The translations under genes were made by a program, and so were the position numbers. Below are positions 34,178 through 41,947 of a stretch of 64,000 nucleotides of DNA, in pieces; positions within the stretch are counted from its first letter, which is position 1, and the number at the start of each line of letters is the position of its first letter. The notes below the pieces were generated by a model. It ran no database searches. It was not told where the DNA came from and worked only from the letters and a program-made list of their open reading frames with translations. Source of the stretch: an uncultured Eubacteriales bacterium (GTDB taxonomy: Bacteria > Bacillota > Clostridia > Christensenellales > UBA1242); NCBI GenBank assembly GCA_900551855.1, contig URXM01000005.1:36479-100478 (forward strand), written 5' to 3'.

Positions 34178-34210
34178 AAAAGGGCTAGCCAACTCGGACC
34201 TGCCCTTTTT
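34178..34210 (-). terminator. terminator/attenuator hairpin 5' of the SAM cassette
   Basis: Minus-strand AAAAAGGGC / GCCCTTTTT with loop AGGTCCGAGTTGGCTA, ending 16 bases before the methyltransferase ATG. The loop is shared with the hairpin at 8150-8184. It could end the early transcript or attenuate the cassette. Confidence 0.75.
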
Positions 34211-34250
34211 GTGTTTTTCTTCATGATATCATAATAGCATATAAAAACTC

Positions 34251-34700
34251 TCATTTACTCTCATCTTCTCTCATTTCGTTATTTTTTGAAAGTTTTTCAA
34301 ACGCTTTGTCGTATAGCCTGTATATGTGGCTTTCGCTATAATTAAACTCACGAATGATTTTTTGTAGCGGTTTTCCTAGCACATACCTTTCCTTTAACAG
34401 GTTATAACTTAATGCGTCCAGTTCTTCCATTGAATTTAAAAACTCGCTTTCTTTGGCTAGCGCTTGCTCAATGGTTGCCTCTATCTTTTCTTGCAGTTCT
34501 TCAACCTTTATTAGGTATTTTTCCTGCGGTGACGAGTTTACCCCGCCTTTGCCAGTTGGCATGTTATAATTCGCCCTCTTGGGGATTGCTCCCAGTTCTA
34601 GTAGTTCCTGCTGTTCGTATTTCAAGTTGCGGATCTTGCGTTTTAGTTGGTTGAGTTCTTCTAGTTGTTTCTTTACTATATTTCCTCTCTCGCTTAGCAT
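34251..34700 (-). CDS. late transcription regulator-like protein (sigma region 4/DUF1492 type)
   Basis: The 149-residue protein has an N-terminal coiled coil, a basic centre (NMPTGKGGVNSSPQEKY) and a C-terminal helix-turn-helix (LLKERYVLGKPLQKIIREF, then NYSESHIYRLYDKAFEKL). This is the ArpU/DUF1492 pattern often found upstream of terminase genes, where such proteins activate late transcription. Position at the early/late boundary agrees. Confidence 0.8.
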   Translation of the reverse strand: MLSERGNIVKKQLEELNQLKRKIRNLKYEQQELLELGAIPKRANYNMPTGKGGVNSSPQEKYLIKVEELQEKIEATIEQALAKESEFLNSMEELDALSYNLLKERYVLGKPLQKIIREFNYSESHIYRLYDKAFEKLSKNNEMREDESK

Positions 34701-34738
34701 TCCTATCCTCCCCTATTAAATAACTATTTGTTAATTTA

Positions 34739-35446
34739 TTAAATTTTATCTTTATCTTCTTTCTGGCTGTTCTTACTTTTTATTTTTGCTTCAATCTTGC
34801 CCGAAATCTTAAAAACGGCGTAAATATCAATTATAACTGCGTTTATAAGCACGAACCAGTCAATTATTGATAACTCTGCCCATTTGATTATGCTGCTTCC
34901 TAGAAAGCAAATAGTAGCTATTCCTATGCTTCTAAAAATCAACACGATTATTGCGAAGTACCAGTATCTCATTTTTGTCATTCCTGCTGCCATGCATAGC
35001 GCATCGTCTGGGAATACTGGGAATAAAAACATAAGCGGTAGGAATATCTTTGATTTTGTATCTATTAGGTCTTGTGCCTTCTGGAGTGTTTCTTTCCCTA
35101 CCAGTTTGCCCGCCACCTTCTCGCCGAGTGTATTTCCAATTAAAAACATCAATGATGATGAAAGGAACACCGATATTGCACTTATTGTGAAGGCTTGCCA
35201 TGCGCCGAATAAAACAATCGCTACGGCTATGAATGTTGCCGATGTTCCTGGAACGAAGCAAAGCAGCGAACTGCAAGTTATAAATAAAACTATGTAAACA
35301 ATCCAGCCCCACGCTCCGCATTTTGTGATCAGTTCTCTCAGCCCTTCAATGCTTGTGATTCCGCAAGCCCGAAGTATGAAGTATGCGGCTACACTAACAA
35401 TTGCGACCGCCAGTATTGTTAATAAAATCTTTACCCAATTTTTCAT
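34739..35446 (-). CDS. VTT-domain (TVP38/DedA-like) membrane protein
   Basis: The 235-residue polytopic membrane protein has a VTT core: FVPGTSATFIAVAIVLFG (about 62-79), a GNTLGEKVAGKLVGK linker and FLFPVFPDDALCMAAG (about 143-158), the re-entrant-loop signature. Cellular VTT proteins act in lipid flipping or membrane homeostasis. The ATG overlaps the ASCH stop as ATGA. A VTT gene in a phage is unusual and may be cargo altering the host envelope. ATG 35446 is used rather than the upstream in-frame start. Confidence 0.85.
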   Translation of the reverse strand: MKNWVKILLTILAVAIVSVAAYFILRACGITSIEGLRELITKCGAWGWIVYIVLFITCSSLLCFVPGTSATFIAVAIVLFGAWQAFTISAISVFLSSSLMFLIGNTLGEKVAGKLVGKETLQKAQDLIDTKSKIFLPLMFLFPVFPDDALCMAAGMTKMRYWYFAIIVLIFRSIGIATICFLGSSIIKWAELSIIDWFVLINAVIIDIYAVFKISGKIEAKIKSKNSQKEDKDKI

Positions 35447-36150
35447 TTGCCCTCCACATAACACCAACTTTGCGGTGGTTTTTTCAATAAATTTTTGCAT
35501 TCTGCACGGCAGCATTCATTGTCTGTGTTGTAAGGGTCAAATTTTATATACTTGCAAAGTTCACAATTGCTATATCTAAACTCGTTTAATTCTTTTGGGT
35601 TATCATAAACTTTTAGATCATCAATGCGCCAAGCATAACAAGTTGATATCCCTTGCCCCAGGTATTTCCTTAATTGTGGAAGTGTTAGATTGCTTTCTTT
35701 TGCAAACTTTGTTTCTTCTATTTCCTGGTCAGTCTCAAAAACATCAACTTCTCTTTCTCCTGTTTCAAAATCATAGTAAACTCTACCGATGCTCTCAAAT
35801 GTATTTTTGTCCCAGAGTTCGAGTTCGTATTCTTCTATTTCTTTTAAAGTAAACTCTGCAACCACCTTTGCTCTACCATAAGCAATGTATGGAATTTCTA
35901 CGCCTTTACTATTCACTCTGGTTCTTATAGGTGGCATACCTCTTTTACAATCAAGCCATCTTGCATTATCGTCTTTTGCTACTGTGTCTATTTTTACATT
36001 AAAAGGAAACTCTCGCCCTTTTGTTTCGTAAATATAGACTTTACATGGCAAGTTTGTGTTTGGTTTTGTTTTTCGTATTTCAATTGTTTTTTCGCCCGTC
36101 AATATTCTTTCAGCCCATTGTGGTTGAATGCTTATCATTACTGCGTTCAT
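35443..36150 (-). CDS. ASCH-domain phage protein with a Cys-rich tail
   Basis: The 235-residue protein has an N-terminal ASCH domain (ISIQPQWAERILTGEKTIEI, about 6-25, and KVYIYET), a PUA-like fold linked to RNA or nucleoside binding. The C-terminal part has a cysteine cluster (SNCELCKYI, NECCRAECKN) likely to bind zinc. AAAGGAG precedes ATG 36150. It is coupled to the VTT gene. Phage ASCH proteins are common, but their role is unsettled. Confidence 0.85.
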   Translation of the reverse strand: MNAVMISIQPQWAERILTGEKTIEIRKTKPNTNLPCKVYIYETKGREFPFNVKIDTVAKDDNARWLDCKRGMPPIRTRVNSKGVEIPYIAYGRAKVVAEFTLKEIEEYELELWDKNTFESIGRVYYDFETGEREVDVFETDQEIEETKFAKESNLTLPQLRKYLGQGISTCYAWRIDDLKVYDNPKELNEFRYSNCELCKYIKFDPYNTDNECCRAECKNLLKKPPQSWCYVEGK

Positions 36151-36391
36151 TATCTATCTCCTTTTTAGCCTGCTCTTTATACCATTGTTCTTTTTTAGGT
36201 ACTACCAGTTTTAAATCTTCATTTCCTAATACTGTTGAAAAGAAGGCATTTTCAAAAGTACACTTTACTTCAACAGCCATTGTTAGCGCTCTTTCCAAGA
36301 TAGCAATTTCTTTTTCGTATTCCTGGAAGCCCAGGATTAAGCCGTGCTCTTTTTTTAATTCGTCTATAAACTTTTTTTGCTTTTTATTCAT
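36110..36391 (-). CDS. small phage protein of unknown function
   Basis: The 93-residue helical, charged protein (MNKKQKKFIDELKKEHG start) overlaps the ASCH gene by 41 bp and the upstream gene by 8 bp. AGAGAG lies before its ATG. It is part of the early operon; no domain is recognised. Confidence 0.55.
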   Translation of the reverse strand: MNKKQKKFIDELKKEHGLILGFQEYEKEIAILERALTMAVEVKCTFENAFFSTVLGNEDLKLVVPKKEQWYKEQAKKEIDNERSNDKHSTTMG

Positions 36392-36803
36392 GGTTTCTCT
36401 CTTTTAGGTTTTTTATTTGATTATTGATAATCTTGTAAAGCCTGCTTAACGAAACCGATTTTTGACTATTTCCATTTAAATGGTAGCCGCTGAATTGTTC
36501 TTTTACTTTTTCTAACTCTGTTATTGCTATTTTTATAGAGTTTTTATTTATAAACTGCACCAAGCCTACGGTATCTTTAATTTTGTATTTTTCCAGCTCG
36601 TTTTTGAGTTCTATGTTTTCTGTTATGAGCGCTTGCTGTTTTCCAAAACCCTCATCAAATACTGATTTTAGTTGCTCAATAGTATCAACGCCCAACATCT
36701 CCATAAAATCTTCGGTTTTCCTTACAAAACTAATTATTTCAGCATAAGGGATGTTTCCGTTTTCCCGCTCTTTCAATGCTCCGTTTTCAACAAATTTTTT
36801 CAT
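36384..36803 (-). CDS. coiled-coil early phage protein
   Basis: This 139-residue mostly helical protein (LKNELEKYKIKDTVGLVQF and LSRLYKIINNQIKNLKERN) is downstream of the second DGR target and behind ACAGGAG. It is not recognised; similar proteins occur in early regions of Clostridia phages. Confidence 0.55.
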   Translation of the reverse strand: MKKFVENGALKERENGNIPYAEIISFVRKTEDFMEMLGVDTIEQLKSVFDEGFGKQQALITENIELKNELEKYKIKDTVGLVQFINKNSIKIAITELEKVKEQFSGYHLNGNSQKSVSLSRLYKIINNQIKNLKERNHE

Positions 36804-36829
36804 AATTTCTCCTGTTTATTTTAATATTC

Positions 36830-36847
36830 AACACACTTTCGTGTGTT
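36830..36847 (-). other. VR2-side hairpin with GAAA loop (DGR target structure)
   Basis: The coding strand reads AACACAC-GAAA-GTGTGTT, a perfect 7-bp stem 27 bases past VR2. The stem sequence is unrelated to that beside VR1, but loop and spacing are kept, as expected if structure guides retrohoming. Confidence 0.75.
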
Positions 36848-36861
36848 TTGATTTTTTATGA

Positions 36862-37584
36862 TTATACGCAAAAGCAGAGAGCCACCCTGTAAGCGGTGTA
36901 GGCGGTGCTGTAGTTGACATAGCCATAGTAGGACCAATAGCAGAAGTTAGACCCGTTGTCGGTACTAGGAGAACGCAACCAACACCATTTTGAAGGTAGC
37001 GTGTTCTTTTTGAAAAATTCATATTGTTTGCCTTCTCCGCCGTATGAATAATTGTTTTCTCCTGTTGCTTCCATTTCGCTCAAAATAAACAATTTGTCTT
37101 CTGTAATCTCGCCGTTTGTTGTTTTTGCAACCGATTTGATAACTTTTTGCAGTTTTTCTGGTAGCAATTTGAAGAACCTTTGCATGTATGTGTTGCGCAT
37201 CTTGCTATCCTTCCACCCGCCCTTGTTGGTTGCGGTTTCGTTCATTTCATATTCTCCGTCAATGAAGAACATAAACGCTGCGCTTGCTTTGCCATGTCTG
37301 TCTGTTAGTTCATCGTGTGGGTTTAGGCTGATTAGCTGAATTTTTACTTTTTCACCTGTGTATAATTCTTCCTCTTTGTATGAACCGACTTTGAACAATT
37401 TTTTCTTGTTTGGGTTCTGCATTAATTTTTCTATTTCGTCCCATTCAAGTTTATTGAGGTCTTTTCTTTCCTCTCTTATCTCCGCTTTGTAATCTGCGAA
37501 GCATTCGGCTATTTCTTCCTCATCGGTCAAGCCTTCAAGCCTTTTTTCCAATTCTTCAATTGCTTTTATGATTTCGTTTTTCAT
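36862..37584 (-). CDS. DGR variable protein 2, encoded among early genes
   Basis: This 240-residue protein has a charged helical N-terminus (about 1-60), then a DUF6273/C-type-lectin-like domain (GGWKDSKMRNTYMQRF about 120-135, KLFILSEMEATG about 163) ending in the variable repeat (about residues 202-237, WLRSPSTDNGSNF). The last residues ALCFCV equal those of variable protein 1. It has no signal peptide or fibre stalk and lies between the DnaC-like gene and small early genes. It could be a virion ligand or a diversified intracellular binder. AAGGAG precedes the start. Confidence 0.9.
   Translation of the reverse strand: MKNEIIKAIEELEKRLEGLTDEEEIAECFADYKAEIREERKDLNKLEWDEIEKLMQNPNKKKLFKVGSYKEEELYTGEKVKIQLISLNPHDELTDRHGKASAAFMFFIDGEYEMNETATNKGGWKDSKMRNTYMQRFFKLLPEKLQKVIKSVAKTTNGEITEDKLFILSEMEATGENNYSYGGEGKQYEFFKKNTLPSKWCWLRSPSTDNGSNFCYWSYYGYVNYSTAYTAYRVALCFCV
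36875..36981 (-). repeat. DGR variable repeat 2 (VR2)
   Basis: It is 107 bp, aligned to TR without gaps, with 13 substitutions, all at template adenines. Homology stops at the TGGTTGCG end, 20 bp earlier than VR1. The 3' flank CTTTTGCGTATAATCA is identical to that of VR1. Confidence 0.96.
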
Positions 37585-37593
37585 GTTTTCTCC

Positions 37594-38487
37594 TTAAAAT
37601 AAATCTGTTTGGTTTTGTTGTTGCAGTCTATAACTGCGCCCTCTTAATTCAATTTTGGCGGTTGACATTGCTGCGATTCGGTCAACGGTCTTTTTCATAA
37701 GCCCGCACCTTTCTACCAAATCCACCAGGCTTTCATTGCTGGAGAAAATGGTTGACTTTTGGTTTATGTATCTTGCGTTTATAACATCGTAGATTTTGTC
37801 TTGTAGCCATGTTCGTTCGCCGTTCTTTGTGACAATCTCTGTTCCCAGGTCGTCAATAATCAAAAGGTCAACGCTTGTTAATCTGTCAATGAATGCGCTT
37901 TCGGTCATTGAGTTGTCTGTAAATGTTTTTTTGATTTGTTTGGCTATTTCAAAAAAATTCGTAAATAGCACGGTTGTAAATCTTGCAAGTAGGTAGTTTC
38001 CTATGCACGCTGTTAGCAGGCTTTTCCCTGTTCCAACATCGCCGTATAAGTACATCCCTAGTCCTTGTTTTTTGATTTCGTCCCAATTCTCGCAGTATTT
38101 CTTGCAGCGCTCTACGGCGTTTATGAAATCTGCAGGTCTGTCAAGGTCAAGGTTTTCAAAGCTTGCGTTTTGGTATCGCTTTCCTAGAAGGCTCAAATCT
38201 TTTAGTCTTTGTAAACTCTGCATCCTGGCTTCTGCCTTTCTGTGTTCTTCCGCTTCTTCTATGGCTCGTGATTGGCATTTGCAAAGGCAGACGACCACCG
38301 TGTTGTTATGCTGGAAGTATCTATTTCCTCCGCATTTGTTGCACACCAGTTCGTAGTTTTCTGTTAGGTGCTCATCTTCTCTCACTTTGTGTTGAGAGAG
38401 TTTTGTTTTTCTGCATTCTAGCAGTTCTTGTGAGTTATACCCTCTGTCAAAATCTGCCGCATCTAGTATTTGCGATATCATTTCCAT
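37594..38487 (-). CDS. DnaC-like helicase loader ATPase
   Basis: The 297-residue AAA+ protein has an N-terminal cysteine zinc finger (CNKCGG about 51, CLCKCQ about 71), Walker A YGDVGTGKS (about 146), Walker B LLIIDDLG (about 207) and an arginine-containing C-terminus. It loads replicative helicase at the phage origin with the upstream organizer. Its ATG at 38487 overlaps that gene by 10 bp. Confidence 0.9.
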   Translation of the reverse strand: MEMISQILDAADFDRGYNSQELLECRKTKLSQHKVREDEHLTENYELVCNKCGGNRYFQHNNTVVVCLCKCQSRAIEEAEEHRKAEARMQSLQRLKDLSLLGKRYQNASFENLDLDRPADFINAVERCKKYCENWDEIKKQGLGMYLYGDVGTGKSLLTACIGNYLLARFTTVLFTNFFEIAKQIKKTFTDNSMTESAFIDRLTSVDLLIIDDLGTEIVTKNGERTWLQDKIYDVINARYINQKSTIFSSNESLVDLVERCGLMKKTVDRIAAMSTAKIELRGRSYRLQQQNQTDLF

Positions 38488-39266
38488 GCTGCTGCCTCCT
38501 CGTCTGATACTTTTTGCTTGTTAGGCTGTTGTGGCTGCACCTGGTCTCGCTGCTCTCTCTGTCTTTCTTCCTTTACGGCTTTGAATGCCCATTTGCGAAT
38601 TGACAGGTTGTCGTTTTTGCATTTATAACCCTTGCGCTCCCTATATTCGCTGAAGTATTCAAGTGCTGATTCTCCGTCTGGTTCTGCTAAAAGTCGTTGA
38701 TATTCTTCCTCTGTTAAAAGCACATTTTTGTATTTGCCGTATTTATGCTTTTGAGCGTGCGTTGAAAGTGGGCTTGTCCCGCTTTCTTCTTTTACACTTT
38801 CTTCTTTAACTTCTAGTTTTATTTCTTCTTCTACTTCTATTTCTTTTTTAGGGAGTGAGTTGTTTGTGATTTGTTCGTGAGTATTCAGTGAGCGTTCAGT
38901 GATTTGTGTATGTGTTTCCTTTGAAGCCTCACTCTTTGGTTGTGGTATCTGTGAAGGTGTAGGTCTGTTTATTGTTTGGAACTTCTGCCATTTTGTAAGT
39001 TGGTAGTATTTTTTACCTTCAACTTCATAGAACTTAATTGACATCGTTGCTTCAATTTCTTTTAGCGCAGCGTCTATCTTTTTCAATGATAATTCGTCAT
39101 CGTATGGGAACAATTGCGATTTTAGGTATGCTGTGTTTGCTTTTCCTCTGCCTTCATCGTCTGCGTTAGATATAAGTCCTACCCATATCAACCTCGCAAG
39201 CATTGAAAGGTTTGAGAAGTCTTCGCTTGTCCATATCCCTGGATCAATCATTCTTTTCCTTGCCAT
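38478..39266 (-). CDS. phage replisome organizer / replication initiation protein
   Basis: The 262-residue protein has an N-terminal winged-helix region beginning RKRMIDPGIWTSEDFSNL and containing ARLIWVGLISNADDEGRGK, the pattern of phage replication initiators. A low-complexity linker (about 110-165) and a C-terminal helical domain follow. The gene is paired with the DnaC-like loader. An origin may lie within or near it, but no iterons were identified by eye. Confidence 0.85.
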   Translation of the reverse strand: MARKRMIDPGIWTSEDFSNLSMLARLIWVGLISNADDEGRGKANTAYLKSQLFPYDDELSLKKIDAALKEIEATMSIKFYEVEGKKYYQLTKWQKFQTINRPTPSQIPQPKSEASKETHTQITERSLNTHEQITNNSLPKKEIEVEEEIKLEVKEESVKEESGTSPLSTHAQKHKYGKYKNVLLTEEEYQRLLAEPDGESALEYFSEYRERKGYKCKNDNLSIRKWAFKAVKEERQREQRDQVQPQQPNKQKVSDEEAAAWK

Positions 39267-39714
39267 CGTTTCCTCCTAACAATTCGATTATTGTTTTTGC
39301 TGTGTCTTTCTTGTTGCAATTTTTAAACTCTACGCCATACTTTTCGGTCATTGTTTTCATAGCTTTGCCTAGCACTATGTTTGAAGCGTGGCTTATAAGT
39401 CCGCCATTTCGCTTTCTGGGCGATTTCCATTGTTCTATTGGTGTTTCATCCTCTACCAGAATTACAAGCCTTATTCCTGCGTCTTTTGCCCTCATGCACT
39501 CTGCCCTGAACCTGTCGTGTTGTTTGCCGCAAATATTGCCCGCAACCTCTACCCAGTCTTTCTTGGTGTCTATGCATATTGTTAGGTCATCAATTCTTGC
39601 GTAGTCGCCTACATATAATTTGCTCCTAACCACCGCAACGCCCAGGCTGTTGAGTTGATCGTTTAGCGTCTTGTGTTTTCCTATCTGGTTTCGTGTGTCT
39701 TCAATTAGTATCAT
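39244..39714 (-). CDS. ERCC4-domain nuclease
   Basis: This 156-residue protein is a stand-alone XPF/ERCC4-type nuclease domain. MILIEDTRNQ gives the first acidic site, VGDYARIDDLTICIDTKKDW the second, and RFRAECMRAKDAGIRLVILVE completes the fold. Phage ERCC4 proteins cut branched DNA in recombination or replication. ATG 39714 is preferred and overlaps the upstream gene. Confidence 0.85.
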   Translation of the reverse strand: MILIEDTRNQIGKHKTLNDQLNSLGVAVVRSKLYVGDYARIDDLTICIDTKKDWVEVAGNICGKQHDRFRAECMRAKDAGIRLVILVEDETPIEQWKSPRKRNGGLISHASNIVLGKAMKTMTEKYGVEFKNCNKKDTAKTIIELLGGNDGKEKND

Positions 39715-39922
39715 CGTCCACCTCATAAATGTCTACATGGCAGTAATCTCCGCCTTTTATGCTTATGCCTAGCGTGTTGTTTATTATGGTGTATTGAGCC
39801 TGTACAGCTGTCACTATATCGTCTATCCAGGCTCTTTCAATTTCTCGGACCTCTTTTGTTCCGTCCCACCTTATAAGTTCCGCTATAACCTTCTTTTTGG
39901 TTTGGTTTGTGTTTTGCTCCAT
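39701..39922 (-). CDS. small early phage protein
   Basis: The 73-residue soluble protein has a lysine-rich start and an acidic tail (VDIYEVDDDTN). AGGAGG precedes the ATG. It overlaps the nuclease gene by 14 bp. Not recognised. Confidence 0.55.
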   Translation of the reverse strand: MEQNTNQTKKKVIAELIRWDGTKEVREIERAWIDDIVTAVQAQYTIINNTLGISIKGGDYCHVDIYEVDDDTN

Positions 39923-39930
39923 ATCGCCTC

Positions 39931-40284
39931 CTAGAATGGTAGACTGTCATCGTCAATTGGTTCTAGGTCTGCTTGTGGATCTTCTTCCTTCTTGTCTGTT
40001 GTTTCTTTTGTCACAAAGTCAGCAGACATTGAGTAGTATGTTTTTTCTTCTTTGGTTGTTTGTTTTAACTTTCCGCATGCTAGTACTCTGTCGCCTTTTT
40101 TAATTTCTATCTTTCTGTTCCATACGGTTATGTTTACGATTGGGAGGTTGTTTCCATCTTTGTCTTTACCCATTCCAATTCCAAACTCTACGAATGGCTC
40201 GCCATTGTATTCTTTTTCTTTTGCATCTGATACGACTGGACCTGCAATAATGCAGTCGTCCTTTCCGTCTCTTTTAATAAACAT
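39931..40284 (-). CDS. ssb: single-stranded DNA-binding protein
   Basis: The 117-residue protein has an OB-fold-like region (VEFGIGMGKD, then VNITVWNRKI, KGDRVLACGKL) and an acidic tail ending DDDSLPF, the SSB C-terminal interaction tip. It is shorter than chromosomal SSB, as phage versions often are. It would coat ssDNA for the ERF/nuclease recombination set and replication. Confidence 0.85.
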   Translation of the reverse strand: MFIKRDGKDDCIIAGPVVSDAKEKEYNGEPFVEFGIGMGKDKDGNNLPIVNITVWNRKIEIKKGDRVLACGKLKQTTKEEKTYYSMSADFVTKETTDKKEEDPQADLEPIDDDSLPF

Positions 40285-40294
40285 GTTCGCCCTC

Positions 40295-40552
40295 CTAGTT
40301 ATTCACTATGCTTTGAACATAGGCTTTTTCAACATCAATTAGTTTTGTAATCTTATTGATTTCTCTGTCAATCTCGTTGATTTTGTTGTCTGCGTCTTGC
40401 TTGTTTCTGTATGCTAGGTTTTCTAACTCTTTGATTTTTGTTTCAATCTTTGAGTTTGTTTCGTTTTGTTTATCTTTGATTTCTTGTTTTCTGTTGCCTA
40501 ATGCTTCCTTTTTGCCGATTAATTTATCAATTTTGCTTCTAAAAAATTTCAT
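40295..40552 (-). CDS. small coiled-coil early protein
   Basis: This 85-residue protein is one charged coiled coil from about residue 5 to 75 with no other domain. AAAAGGAG precedes the ATG. It sits between the NinB-like and ssb genes; function unknown. Confidence 0.6.
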   Translation of the reverse strand: MKFFRSKIDKLIGKKEALGNRKQEIKDKQNETNSKIETKIKELENLAYRNKQDADNKINEIDREINKITKLIDVEKAYVQSIVNN

Positions 40553-40553
40553 A

Positions 40554-41060
40554 TTAGTTCTCCTTTTTATAACCTTTTAAATTTTCAAGTTCCATCGGGG
40601 TCAATGTTTCTATCCCGAGTTGTTTTGCTTCCTGGATAGTTCCGTCTATCAAGGTTGCCATTTCTGCGCTATCTAGCGTGTGTGTTTCTTTGTAGATCAA
40701 GTATTTTACAAAAGCCTTTCCGTTTTCTGTTATCTCGCCTATCGGTTTTGCGTATTTGAAGTATTTTGTTATTGGTACTTCTTTTAACGCTTTGAACCCT
40801 GCTTTTAGTCCTTTTTCATCGCTCGCTATTGTTCCGTAGTCCAGGTTTATTTGAACCTTTACTTCTTCTGCTGATTTTTTGAGCGCTTTTGCGATTTTGT
40901 CTACCAACACATGGAAGTATGCATTTGCGTCTAGGCTTCTGCGCTTGCGATATGGTTTAATCTCGCAAATATAAGGTTTTTCTTTAATTTCTGGCAGGAT
41001 GTTCATGAGTTCGTTTTGAACTTGCAAGATATCCTTTTGCTCTTGTATTAAAATTTCCAT
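40554..41060 (-). CDS. phage recombination-associated protein, possibly NinB-like
   Basis: The 168-residue protein contains RRSLDANAYFHVLVDKIAKAL (quoted in part: SLDANAYFHVLVDKI, about 42-56), a segment seen in phage proteins compared with NinB, which bind ssDNA with recombinases. It lies between the PD-(D/E)XK nuclease and a coiled-coil gene in the recombination block. The family link is tentative. Confidence 0.55.
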   Translation of the reverse strand: MEILIQEQKDILQVQNELMNILPEIKEKPYICEIKPYRKRRSLDANAYFHVLVDKIAKALKKSAEEVKVQINLDYGTIASDEKGLKAGFKALKEVPITKYFKYAKPIGEITENGKAFVKYLIYKETHTLDSAEMATLIDGTIQEAKQLGIETLTPMELENLKGYKKEN

Positions 41061-41062
41061 AC

Positions 41063-41947
41063 TTAATCCTTTAATGTTATTCTAACGCTCGCCTTTATGG
41101 CTGTCGTTTTGGTGTATTTTTCTGCAATCTCTGGAAGTTCCTTTTTAATTTTTGCAGAGTCGATTGTGTCTCTTGTTCCTGGTGCTATGTAAGTGATTTT
41201 GAAGTAATCGTTATCAATGCTCTTTACTCCTGTTTCTTCCATTTTTTCAATAAGCATTTGCTTCAACTCGCTTTCTACTTTTTCAAGTTCTTTTTTGCGG
41301 TCGTCTAGCGTTTTTAACTCTTGCTGAATTGTCATGATTTTTTCGCAGGATACTGTATCAAGTTCCAGCGTTTTCTTTTGGAATAATTCGCAGTTTCTCT
41401 CGCATTCTAGCAATCTTTCGATTTCTTCTTTTTCGATTGGTTGTATCTCTACCACATTGCATGTGTTTTCGTCTGGGAAGTGAATACAAAGGAATTTGTC
41501 AAATTCTTCATTTAGCAAGTATGCATAAAGGCTTAATTGCCAGGCTACCGCTTCTCTATGAAGCGTCACTGTTGTTTTGAAATCTCCCAGGAATGTTTGA
41601 CCTTTTATAAGTCCAGCAACATCCACCGTGCCAGCGATTTCTTCGTTCCAAACCATGAACTCGCTTTTGCTTGGTAGTATGTCGTGCTTTTTACAAGCCT
41701 TTATAAAGTTTTCTAGTTCGCTTGTGAACCCCACTTGCTTGTGGTTGATGTATTGTTCTAGTTCTTCGTGGATAACGCTTCCTCTTTCTGCCTTCGCTTT
41801 TAACACGCTTTCGTTGACATTTGAGTAGTCTGGTGTTATCCCGTGCTTTTTTAATAATGTAGTAACCGATGTAAGTTCTATTTTTTCGCCGCTGTCTTTG
41901 ATCAGCGTGTATGTATGCTTTTTCTTATTAAATTTAACCTTGTCCAT
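41063..41947 (-). CDS. PD-(D/E)XK (RecB/Cas4-like) exonuclease
   Basis: The 294-residue protein has an N-terminal nuclease domain: RGSVIHEELEQYI (about 54), SEFMVWNEEIAGTVDVAG (about 94), FLGDFKTT (about 120) and AWQLSLYAYL (about 133). A coiled coil (about 200-245) and a small C-terminal domain follow. It probably resects dsDNA to feed the ERF annealing protein upstream, the usual phage exonuclease/annealase pair. ATG 41947 with GGAGG is used; an in-frame GTG lies two codons before. Confidence 0.82.
   Translation of the reverse strand: MDKVKFNKKKHTYTLIKDSGEKIELTSVTTLLKKHGITPDYSNVNESVLKAKAERGSVIHEELEQYINHKQVGFTSELENFIKACKKHDILPSKSEFMVWNEEIAGTVDVAGLIKGQTFLGDFKTTVTLHREAVAWQLSLYAYLLNEEFDKFLCIHFPDENTCNVVEIQPIEKEEIERLLECERNCELFQKKTLELDTVSCEKIMTIQQELKTLDDRKKELEKVESELKQMLIEKMEETGVKSIDNDYFKITYIAPGTRDTIDSAKIKKELPEIAEKYTKTTAIKASVRITLKD

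Noticed and set aside
34178..34260. SAM riboswitch before the SAM cassette
   Set aside because: The leader is too short and lacks the conserved SAM-I core; only a terminator-like hairpin is present.
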